Shown piece after piece: positions 43,235 to 52,000 of a stretch of DNA of 64,000 nucleotides. The stretch spans positions 740,167-804,166 of the forward strand of contig NZ_WQFE01000001.1 in the NCBI RefSeq assembly GCF_013033965.1. The letters are read 5' to 3'. The stretch comes from Ruegeria atlantica (GTDB lineage: Bacteria > Pseudomonadota > Alphaproteobacteria > Rhodobacterales > Rhodobacteraceae). Under the pieces are notes generated by a model. It made no database searches. It was not told the origin of the DNA and was given only the letters and a program-made list of their open reading frames with translations. Made by a program: the position numbers and the translations under genes. Each line of letters starts with the position of its first letter. Position 1 is the first letter of the stretch.

Positions 43235-44526
43235 ATGGTCCAATGTGGATGGCGACAGTCTTCCTGCTGACAATCGTAATTGGCGTGCCAATTCCTTTTG
43301 CCGCGGGTATTGCAACCGTCGTCGGGCTCTATATCGCCGACATCCCTCTCGCTCTGTTGGCACAGAGTGCCTACAACGCATTTGAACCCTTTCCGCTGAC
43401 CACAATTCCGCTTTTTGTTTTGGCGGGTCAGCTCATGGAAAAGGGCGGCATGTCCGAAAAGCTGATCCAGATCGCGCAACGGATGATAGGAGCGTATAAG
43501 GGTGGCATCGGTCTGGTGACGGTCGTCGCCTGCATGTTTTTCTCGGCGCTCTCCGGGTCCGGCCCGGCAACAACTGCCGCCATCGGCTCGATCACCATTC
43601 CAACGATGTTGAAAGAGAAGTACCGCCCGCGCTTTGCCGGTGCTGTGGCTGCGGCTGCCGGTGCGATGGGTAGCATGATCCCGCCAAGCAACCTGCTGAT
43701 CATATACGGTCTCGTCACGGACGAGAGTATTCCGCGTCTGTTTCTGGCCGGGATCGTGCCTGGGCTGTTTCTCGGCTTCCTTCTCTGCGTTGTAACTTAT
43801 GGCATCGCCAAAAAGAATGACTACGGTGGCACCGGTGAACGGTTCACGCTTGTCCCACTCCTGTGGGCGCTTTGGGAAGGCAAATGGGCCATTGGAGCAC
43901 CGGTCTTTATTCTGGGTGGCATCTATGCTGGCTTCTTCACACCCTCAGAAGCCGCTGCGGCCGCAGTCTTCTATGGTCTCTTTGTCGGACTCTTCATCTA
44001 TCGCGGCCTGACCTGGCGCGGTGTCTACGAATCCCTGCGGTTTACAGCGATCCTCGCCGGCTCGATCCTGTTCATTCTGGGCTCAACCAAAGCCTTTGGG
44101 CAACTGGTCACGATCTTTGATATCCCCGACATGGTGGGCGCGGCGTTTTCGGGGATTATCGATTACCCATGGCTGGTGATGCTGTTGATCGGGATCGTTT
44201 ACATCTTTGTTGGAATGTGGCTGGAATCCATCCCGCAAATCATCATCTTTACGGCGGTCATGCTGCCGATCGCGACCCAGATCGGAGTAGATCCGATTGT
44301 CTTTGGTGTCTTTACGGTGATGACCTGCGAGGTGGGGTTCCTGACACCGCCAATCGGGGTGAACCTGTTCGTGGCCTCCAAACTGACGAAGACCTCCGTC
44401 GAGGATATCTCAGTGGGCGTTATTCCACTGTTAGTCCCTTATCTCTTCATCATCGTTCTTCTCGCCTTCTGGGGAGACTGGGTGACCTGGTTGCCCGATC
44501 TCGTCATGGGTCCGTCGCTGGAATAG
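43231..44526 (+). CDS. dctM: TRAP transporter large permease, DctM family (second cluster)
   Basis: A 431-residue permease. FSALSGSGPATTAAIGSITI and MIPPSNLLIIYGLV are DctM motifs. The ATG at 43231 forms an ATGA overlap with dctQ. Sodium- or proton-driven uptake with the preceding genes. Confidence 0.87.
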   Translation: MNGPMWMATVFLLTIVIGVPIPFAAGIATVVGLYIADIPLALLAQSAYNAFEPFPLTTIPLFVLAGQLMEKGGMSEKLIQIAQRMIGAYKGGIGLVTVVACMFFSALSGSGPATTAAIGSITIPTMLKEKYRPRFAGAVAAAAGAMGSMIPPSNLLIIYGLVTDESIPRLFLAGIVPGLFLGFLLCVVTYGIAKKNDYGGTGERFTLVPLLWALWEGKWAIGAPVFILGGIYAGFFTPSEAAAAAVFYGLFVGLFIYRGLTWRGVYESLRFTAILAGSILFILGSTKAFGQLVTIFDIPDMVGAAFSGIIDYPWLVMLLIGIVYIFVGMWLESIPQIIIFTAVMLPIATQIGVDPIVFGVFTVMTCEVGFLTPPIGVNLFVASKLTKTSVEDISVGVIPLLVPYLFIIVLLAFWGDWVTWLPDLVMGPSLE

Positions 44527-44535
44527 GAGCAATCA

Positions 44536-45531
44536 ATGAGCAACAACCATGACCTTCCGTTCCTGCGCGGCATGTCGGAACCAGCGACCTTCATGAGCGT
44601 ACCGTTCTCTTCGGATCTGAAAACGCGCAAGGCAGCAGTATTGGGCATCCCCTTCGATTGTGGCCAACACCCAACACGCATCGGGGCCCGTGGCGGGCCC
44701 CGAGCAATCCGTGCGCAATCATCTCTGGTAAGACGATATCAGCCTCCTTTCGCGGATTTTGATCCGCTGAATGAATTGGCGGTAGCCGATATGGGAGACG
44801 TGGCTGTGACCTCCGCCAAGCTGGAGGACGCGATGCATATGATTGAGGCGGCGTTGGTGCATGTCTTTGGAAGTGCGACTGTGCCGATCACCTTGGGGGG
44901 GGACGGGGCTGTAACGTTGCCGCAACTCCGCGCTGCCCGCGAATTTTTCCCGGATCTGGTCGTTGTACACTTGGATGCCCATGCGGATGCAAGTGTTGGT
45001 GAGGGGCCCTTTTTTGATGACCGCTACAACACCGCAACCACCTTTACGCGCGCTGCGGAAGAGCAGCTGATCGATACCACCTGTTCGTTCCATATCGGCG
45101 CGCGCGGCACGTTACCGCTGCAAGGCACGTATGCGCACGCTATAGAATTGGGATACAAGCTGATCACAACAGACACGATGTTCGAGCGTGGTATTCCAAA
45201 CATCGCGGAGGAAATTCACCGAACCGTTGGCCACAGGCCAGTCTATCTGTGCTTTGACATGGACTTCTTCGACCCATCCTGCGCGCCCGGTGTTTGTACA
45301 CCTACCTGGGGTGGTCCAACGGCGCGCGAAGGATTGTCCATGTTACGCGCCTTGACCGGGTTGAACATCGTTGCCGTGGACATCAACACCGTTAGCCCGG
45401 ATCACGATGTGGGCGGTATGACCGCGTTTTTGGCTGGAACAATTGCAATGGAATGCGCGACGCTGATCGCTTTGAAAATGCGTGCTGACGCATCGGGCGA
45501 AGAGCCTGCTGCGGCAGAACACCCAAGCTAA
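44536..45531 (+). CDS. ureohydrolase-family (agmatinase-like) protein with altered metal site
   Basis: A 331-residue member of the arginase/agmatinase superfamily. Present are DAHAD (residues 147-151) and DMDFFDP (D241 and D243). The first metal motif, normally GGDHS, is GGDGA at 121-125, so the His ligand of the Mn-A site is Gly. The family hydrolyses guanidino groups to urea. The change may mean one metal, a different ligand or altered chemistry. It is 9 bp after the TRAP permease gene and likely acts on the imported substrate. Confidence 0.75.
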   Translation: MSNNHDLPFLRGMSEPATFMSVPFSSDLKTRKAAVLGIPFDCGQHPTRIGARGGPRAIRAQSSLVRRYQPPFADFDPLNELAVADMGDVAVTSAKLEDAMHMIEAALVHVFGSATVPITLGGDGAVTLPQLRAAREFFPDLVVVHLDAHADASVGEGPFFDDRYNTATTFTRAAEEQLIDTTCSFHIGARGTLPLQGTYAHAIELGYKLITTDTMFERGIPNIAEEIHRTVGHRPVYLCFDMDFFDPSCAPGVCTPTWGGPTAREGLSMLRALTGLNIVAVDINTVSPDHDVGGMTAFLAGTIAMECATLIALKMRADASGEEPAAAEHPS

Positions 45532-45544
45532 AGCGGACTTAGCA

Positions 45545-46297
45545 TTGACCCTATTTGACATCACCCTGCTGGCCGCTGCCGCGTTTTTCGCCGGCATTGT
45601 CAATTCGATTGCGGGCGGTGGCAGTTTCCTGACCTTCCCCGCACTGGTCTTTACCGGCGTGCCCACAATTGCCGCAAACGCCACAAGTGCCGTGGCGGTA
45701 TTCCCCGGATACCTGAGCGGCGCTCTGGGCTTTCTCAGGGAGCTTCGGGAATTCCCGCTTCGCCACCTGATCGTGCTGCTTGGCCTCTCGCTCCTGGGCG
45801 GCGTATTGGGGGCGCTCTTGCTTTTGGTGACGCCGGCAAGCGTTTTTGCCGCCGTGGTGCCCTGGCTTCTGGGCTTCGCAACGCTTGTATTTGCATTGGG
45901 CAACCGAGTGTCGGCCTGGGCGGAGCGCAGAATTCGTGCCGAAGGACCTACCGGAAACTTTGCAACGCTGCTGGTCTGCGTCTATGGCGGCTATTTCAAC
46001 GGCGGCCTGGGTATCGTGCTACTCGCGCTGTTCTCTGCCCTGGGGCTGCGCGATATCAATCTGATGAACGGGCTCAAGAATGGCATGTCCTTTGTACTTT
46101 CAGGCGCGTCAGTCATAACTTTTGCATTGGCAGGTATCGTTTATTGGCCCCAAGCCGTCCTAATGATGGTTGCCGCAACCTTTGGCGGTTATAGCGGCGC
46201 CATCGTCGCGCGGCGCCTTTCAGCAAGCGCTGTGCGGGCAATCGTTGTATGCATCGGTGTCGCCATGACAATCGTATTTGCGATCAGAGCTGCTTGA
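45545..46297 (+). CDS. TauE/SafE-family membrane transporter
   Basis: About 250 residues with eight or so transmembrane helices. FAGIVNSIAGGGSFLTFPAL is the hallmark N-terminal motif and it recurs in the second half (YGGYFNGGLGIVLLALFSAL). A TTG at 45545 gives the start nearest the family norm; the GTG at 45482 would overlap the ureohydrolase by 50 bp. Such proteins export sulfonates, sulfite or other anions. Here it may export a product of the ureohydrolase step. Confidence 0.72.
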   Translation: MTLFDITLLAAAAFFAGIVNSIAGGGSFLTFPALVFTGVPTIAANATSAVAVFPGYLSGALGFLRELREFPLRHLIVLLGLSLLGGVLGALLLLVTPASVFAAVVPWLLGFATLVFALGNRVSAWAERRIRAEGPTGNFATLLVCVYGGYFNGGLGIVLLALFSALGLRDINLMNGLKNGMSFVLSGASVITFALAGIVYWPQAVLMMVAATFGGYSGAIVARRLSASAVRAIVVCIGVAMTIVFAIRAA

Positions 46298-46316
46298 ACG
46301 GCCCTTAGCTGCCGTT
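46297..46316 (+). terminator. weak hairpin after the TauE-family gene
   Basis: AACGGC and GCCGTT pair over 6 bp around an 8-nt loop, overlapping the stop codon by one base. It is weaker than the other hairpins listed. Confidence 0.35.
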
Positions 46317-46333
46317 GATCGGTGGGTTTCGTC

Positions 46334-46372
46334 GCTGTGGCGCGGCCCGTCAAAGGAGACATTCGCTGCAAC
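46334..46372. repeat. dispersed intergenic repeat, CATTCGCTGC family, copy 5
   Basis: GCTGTGGCGCGGCCCGTCAA followed by ACATTCGCTGCA. It matches copies 3 and 4 in block order. Confidence 0.55.
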
Positions 46373-46597
46373 TAAAAGCTCGGGTGCTTAGCGAACTAAC
46401 AGTCTTCAGACAAAAGCAATAGCATTACCGCCAGGCGAACGACTTCGGGGCTAGTCTTGAAGTAGCGAAAAGGCGAACGTCTAGTCATCAAAACAGACCA
46501 AAATGCCCCCTGCCCGGCTCACGGATTTCTTCCGATAGTGCCCTCTAGCGTCCTCTGGCGTGCTCCATCGCGCAATACGGAAAGATAACTTGACCAG

Positions 46598-46641
46598 CTC
46601 CGAAGGCAGAGGCCAGAGGTTCGATTCCTCTAAGGCCCACC
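46598..46641 (+). tRNA. 3' half of a tRNA-Arg(CCG) gene (partial)
   Basis: From an anticodon loop CTCCGAA (anticodon CCG) the sequence runs through GGCAG, a variable loop, a perfect T arm (AGAGG, TTCGATT, CCTCT), seven acceptor bases AAGGCCC, and ACC. The last base of CCA is T. No 5' acceptor, D arm or 5' anticodon stem is present upstream. It is a fragment, typical of the footprint left when an integrating element uses a tRNA 3' end as its attachment site. It is not a functional tRNA. Confidence 0.6.
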
Positions 46642-47240
46642 TCCCTGTCTCGAGGACACTCCCGCAGCCCACATGCCGCAGGGGTCTTATTTCTTGGGCT
46701 TCGTGTTGCCTGCATCCTTGATGCTGTTCGACCCAATTCGTGTGCTCTTGCAACACTAGTTTCTCGACCTGTGTGGTCAATAGCTTCGGGCGCTCATCAT
46801 CATCCATGCCGGCATAGATCCTCACCCGCGCCATGTAGAGATATCTCTCATGGTGCAGCGTCTCGCAGGATGATTGGTATTTCGGCCAGTTCTGTCCGGT
46901 ACATCCCAAATTCCTGGAAGCCTTCAAGGAACAGCACAACAGCCCCCCAAGATTCAAGACCGACCGCATCTGTTGGCCTGACAAGGGAAGAAACCGGGTT
47001 CAGCGCCGCCACAATGATCTGCGTAGACTTCAGAAGTCGGTCAAGCTTTTGCGCCTTGATGCTGCCCTGATCGTACCAGCCGATCTGGTCTTAGAGGCGT
47101 GGATATCCGCTGTTTTCACTGGGAAAATCGGGGGTCGAGCCGGGTACTGCGTTCATGTCGTTCTCGGATTGGTCGAAACTCTCTGCAACCAGTGCCTAGC
47201 ACAGAACCCCAATCCAAAGAAGCATCGGGCGCAGGTAGCT

Positions 47241-48425
47241 TCATGTGCGAATGTCCCAGACATCGACGCGTCGCCCCGCCAAACGACGGAGCGCGACCAC
47301 AGCGACAAGCAGGAACGCAACCATGTGCAACAGCGCGGTGGTGAACGGTTCGATCAAAAAGGCAATCGGGCTGCTGCGTCGCCGTGCAAACCACAAACCG
47401 CATGCCCTCTGGACGTATACCAACGGCAACCACACGGCGAGCAACCAGACAAAGACGGTTCGTTCCATATCCAATTCGGTCACCAACAAGAGCGCGCTGG
47501 CAGCCGCCATGGCAGGCATGAAGACGCTCAGAAAAACAAAATTCGGATAAGTGATCCAGCAATAGGCGCGTGCGTCACCGGCTCGCGGCATATGCAAAGG
47601 GATGTTCTGCCAATGGCCCAGGCACCACCGGCGGCGCTGAACCAAAAGATGCCGCATGTTGTCGGGCGCGTCAGTCCAGGCCACCGCACCAGCCACGTGA
47701 ATGGTGGCGTGACCCAGCGCCGCAAGACGCAAAGTGGCATCAACATCTTCAGTGACCGTGTCAGCGAAAAATCCGCCAGTGTCGACCAGTGGTGCCCGCC
47801 GCCAAAGCGATGCAGCACCCGGCGCTACAGAGATGCCGCGTACCATGCCCTGTCCGCAGCGTTCAAAGTTCAATGCACCATCATATTCCACGCCTTGTAT
47901 CTCGGAAAAAAGCGACCTGCTGAACGGCACGGACACGTCAAAGGCAACGATATCCTGATGCGTGGCGATGGCTGTCGGGTGATCCAGCGCCAGGACAGCG
48001 CGCCAAAGACTATCCACATCGACATGCGTATCCGCGTCAAGCGTCAACACGTAGGGCGTCGTCGCCGCTTCAAGCCCCGCATTTAACGCCGCGGTCTTGC
48101 CCCGATTGTCGGGAAAGGAGATGACACATGCACCCGTGCAACCCTCTAGTTTGTTGCGCGCAATGGTTAGGGTCTCATCGCGCGACCCGTCATCCACAAA
48201 CACCACTGACGCCCCGTAACCAGCGCAGTTCAGGAGAGCATCCATGCGCACGGCAAGCCCGGGCGCTTCGTCCAATGCCGGGACTATGATCGTCACTTCA
48301 GCCAAGTCCACATCAGACAGCGACACGTCCTCGACCCGGCGTGCGGAAAAAAGCGACAGCACAAAGACAACAAACAATCGGGCCAGTGCTGCACAGACAA
48401 AAAACAGAAACATAAAGGTTGCCAT
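47241..48425 (-). CDS. membrane-bound family 2 glycosyltransferase
   Basis: About 394 residues with an N-terminal helix and three or so C-terminal helices. The catalytic motifs are VDDGSRDET, LDADTHVD, TEDVD and QRRRW, the last marking processive polysaccharide synthases such as cellulose, chitin or poly-N-acetylglucosamine synthases. The ATG at 48425 is preferred to 48488. It is divergent from the secreted-protein/STAND pair with only 78 bp between. It may polymerise a surface glycan. Confidence 0.82.
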   Translation of the reverse strand: MATFMFLFFVCAALARLFVVFVLSLFSARRVEDVSLSDVDLAEVTIIVPALDEAPGLAVRMDALLNCAGYGASVVFVDDGSRDETLTIARNKLEGCTGACVISFPDNRGKTAALNAGLEAATTPYVLTLDADTHVDVDSLWRAVLALDHPTAIATHQDIVAFDVSVPFSRSLFSEIQGVEYDGALNFERCGQGMVRGISVAPGAASLWRRAPLVDTGGFFADTVTEDVDATLRLAALGHATIHVAGAVAWTDAPDNMRHLLVQRRRWCLGHWQNIPLHMPRAGDARAYCWITYPNFVFLSVFMPAMAAASALLLVTELDMERTVFVWLLAVWLPLVYVQRACGLWFARRRSSPIAFLIEPFTTALLHMVAFLLVAVVALRRLAGRRVDVWDIRT

Positions 48426-48503
48426 GTTGACAAATCCTGGGTCAAACACTCTACTTTTGTAGAAACACTTTTTATTTTTGACCAGCATTTAACGAGACGC
48501 GAT

Positions 48504-49034
48504 ATGTCTTGGCCGCTTTGTACCTCAATTGTTTTATCTGCCGCTCTGCTGTGCAGCGTCTGGGCAGGTCCGGGCAAAGCGCAAGTCGAGATATCGGGTG
48601 ACCTGGCCTGTTACCTTAGCGCGGAACAGGACGTAGGATCTGACCCGCAATCCGGGCTCGCCTTCGACGTCACGCTGGACTGCCCCACTGGCAAACCACC
48701 TGCATCGCAGGACCCTGTGACCCTGTTTTCAGGCACCGCAGGCATTCAACTGATCGTCGGCGCAAGCTTGACCGACCCGATAAATGACGCACCATTGGCC
48801 GATTTCGACTTTCCAATCCGCATCGTGATGTTGGCCCCCGGTGGTCAAGACGCGTGGCGGCTGACCGCACCGCCAAGCGCGCAGGGGCTCTACCAATCCG
48901 CAGTCTTCCGACTTTGGACAACTCAGGCCCTCGCCGATTGTGTGTCGGGCCGTGATGGGTGCAACAAATACGGCTACATTCTACTCTGGGATCAGAGGCT
49001 CGACACCGACCTTCTGATCGTGGCGTTGCAATGA
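48504..49034 (+). CDS. secreted Cys-containing protein coupled to the STAND gene
   Basis: A 176-residue precursor with a signal peptide (hydrophobic core followed by GPGKAQ). The mature part has four Cys (LACYLS, TLDCPTG, LADCVSGRDGCNK), consistent with two disulfides in the periplasm. The stop overlaps the STAND start by ATGA. No family was recognised. It may be the ligand, sensor or regulator of the neighbouring STAND protein; inference from coupling. Confidence 0.62.
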   Translation: MSWPLCTSIVLSAALLCSVWAGPGKAQVEISGDLACYLSAEQDVGSDPQSGLAFDVTLDCPTGKPPASQDPVTLFSGTAGIQLIVGASLTDPINDAPLADFDFPIRIVMLAPGGQDAWRLTAPPSAQGLYQSAVFRLWTTQALADCVSGRDGCNKYGYILLWDQRLDTDLLIVALQ

Positions 49035-52000
49035 GTCGGATTTTCGTCAGCTACGCGCGCGAAGACACGCCAGCCTCTGCCGACATTGCCGATTGGCTCA
49101 GCAACAATGGCTGGGCGGACGAGGTGTTTATCGACACCGACCCCGAGCATGGCATTTCAGGCGGACATGCCTGGCGCGACGCTCTGCGTAGTGCCGCTGA
49201 ACGCTGCGAGGCGGTTCTGGTTCTATTGTCGCGCAGTTGGCTCGACTCGCCAGTCTGCTGGACCGAGTTCCGCCTGGCCGCGACGTTTCGCAAGGCGATC
49301 ATTCCCGTTAAGCTCGAAGCGGACATGAGCTTCGACGACATGCCGGGCGAGATCAAGGACTGGTATCAGATCATCGACCGCAGCCTTGCGTCCGATGCCG
49401 AGTTTTATCAGCGTCTGCGCCGCGCGCTGACCGAAGCGGGGGCCGGGCCGGCCTCTTTTCCGCTGCAGGCCGATGCTCACCCCTACCCTGGTTTGCGGTC
49501 GCTCAAAGAAAGCGATGCCGCGCTGTTCTTTGGTCGCGATCCCGAAGTTTTGCAGACCATCGAATGCATTCGGCAGATCCGTGCCATGGGCCAAAAGCGG
49601 ATCCTGGTGATCCTTGGCGGCAGTGGCACGGGCAAGTCATCGCTATTGCGTGCAGGCATATGGCCTCGCATCAATCGCGATGATCGGAATTACCTAGCCC
49701 TGCCGACCGTCCGGCCCGGCATCGCCGCATTGTCAGGGGACGAGGCGTTTTGGCGGTCGCTGGCATTAGCGATGTCCGACAAACGTTGGGCCACCCATCT
49801 GGACCCCTCCATGCCAACCACATCTCGCGGGGTCGCGGAGACCGTTGGAACCATTGGCATCGTGCAAGTGGTCGAACACTTCCGGCGAGCTGCGATGAAG
49901 ACTCTGCTCCAAAAGGGCGAGCAGCCGTCGATCGTCCTGCCCATCGACCAGGCCGAAGAGCTGCTCAACAGCGATGATCAACAGGAAGCGGACCAGTTCC
50001 TCGCCCTTGTAGGCAGCCTGCTTGACGCCGATCCACACACCATTCTTGTTCTGTCCCTGCGCTCGGACATGCTGGCCCACCTGCAAGCCGACGAACGTAT
50101 CCCGCAGAACGAAGTGCAGTTGTTCAACCTGTCCCCAATGCCGCCTTCCTCGCTACCGCAGGTCATCTCCGGTCCCGCCGAACGTTTGGGGATCGAGGTT
50201 GAAGCAGGACTTGTTCCTCGCCTGCTGGAGGATGCGCGGGGGGCTGATGCTCTGCCTCTGCTCGCCCTGACATTGCAGAATTTATATAACGAGCGGCGCC
50301 ATGCCGACCGACTGACGGTGGACGATTACGAACATATCGGCGGCGTGCGCAAAGCGATTGAGGAAACAGCGAACCGTGCCCGCGCCGCCGCCATCGAACA
50401 GGGTGTCGCGGCAAGCGACTATTCCGACATCCTGCGCCAGGTCTTCATCCCTTACCTCGTCCGCATCAACGAGGCCGAAGAACCCGCGCGTCGTACTGCG
50501 CTGTGGAGCGATTTTCAGACCGAAAAGGCACGAACCGTCGTGTCGAGCCTTGTTGACCAGCGACTGCTGGTGTCGGATACACACGCGCAGACCCGCACGG
50601 TCGAAATCGCGCACGAGGCCGTTCTGCGCGAATGGCCTGAAATCGTTCAGCACGTGGGCAATCACAGGGATTTCCTCAAATGGCTCGATCAGGTCAATGA
50701 CCTGCGTGCAGCCTATGCCGCAAAGCGCGGTGACCTTCTGGCGGGCCGTGCACTGGTCATAGCACTCGATTTTCGCGACAGTTTTGGCGACATGCTGTCG
50801 CCCGCTCTGCTCGACTATGTCAACACATCTAACGCAGTCGCCGAAAAGCAGCGCTTTGCTGCGGTTCGCGAGGCCGAGGCAAAGGCCCGGTCCGCTCGCC
50901 GCACCACGCGCATGTTCGCCGGCCTCACCGCCCTGTTGCTGATCGCCGCCATCGGGGCGGGCGTTGCCACATTTCAAGCGCGCGATTCGGCCCGGATCGC
51001 CGAGCAACGGCAGCAGGACGCGGAAAGCGCACGCAAAGAAGCAGAAATTGCGGAGGTAATGGCGCAAAATGCGGCGCGCGATGCTCAGGCCAGTGAGGCT
51101 GCAGCCCAAGAATCGCAAAAACGGGCTCAAACTGCGCTTATACGCGCCCAGAACGAAGAACAGCGCGCTTTGCGTGAAACGAACCGTAGCGAATCTCTGC
51201 GCATTGCGGCCATCGCGAATGACATCCACCAGCGCGAAGACACGGCCGCTGCGCGCCTTGTCGCGTGGATGGCCCTGCCTCATGACCCCGCGCTACAGGA
51301 CCGCCCGATCACGAACGAGGCGGCCACCGCGCTTTATCAGGACCCAACACGCAAAATCTTCAAGGGATTGGAAAACGTCGCCACTGTCTATGCGCCCGAT
51401 GGATCCGATCTGCTCGCCACCTCGCTCAAGGATGGACGCGTGCGCCTTTTCAACGTCATCACCGAACTGCCTGTACTCGACACGCAAATCCGCAATTGGG
51501 CGGGTTTCGAAACCAACTATGCCTACGGCAACGAGCGCCTTGAAGACCCCGAAACGCTGATATTCACTCAACGCCTCCCATTTCCCGAATTCATCGCGGA
51601 CGAAACACACCTGATCCTGTTTCACGGCGACGGAACGATAGACATCCACCGCCGCTCCGACGGCGCACGGGTGCGACAAGTGAGCTATGACAACACGATC
51701 AGCCAGGTGTTTCTGTCCAGCACCGGCAACCGCCTTCTGATGCAGGCGATTGACAGTACATTGACGGTCGTTCACCTATTCGAAGATACACCGCCCGTCG
51801 TGCTGGTCCGAACAGAGCAAGCCGAAGAAGAGTCTGACTTTGACGTTCTGAATGTGACGGGGCTGATGGACGACCCCGGCCTGGGCGACACGGTGTGGCT
51901 TCAGGAATCCTCTTTCCAAGGCTACCCCTACTACTCATTTTTTAACAAAGTCACAGGCGTCGAAGGGCCCGGCGTTTCGCTAGGAAACACCGATGTTTTT

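Larger units (their letters stand above)
46317..47240. other. intergenic/accessory region with repeat copy and tRNA fragment
   Basis: It holds a dispersed repeat near 46334, half a tRNA-Arg gene, and little else. A minus-strand open stretch of about 80 codons (about 46849-47089) has coding-like composition but no start codon and no recognised family; it may be a gene remnant. Confidence 0.45.

Noticed and set aside
46481..46984. 167-codon minus-strand open frame
   Set aside because: It reads through the reverse of the tRNA fragment, which gives peptide-like sequence by chance. No family is visible.
47049..48086. 345-codon open frame on the plus strand
   Set aside because: It lies opposite the family 2 glycosyltransferase, whose catalytic motifs are on the minus strand. 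The composition is that of a shadow.
50282..51283. 333-codon open frame on the minus strand
   Set aside because: Antisense to the STAND gene, whose domains are clear. No family was recognised on this strand.
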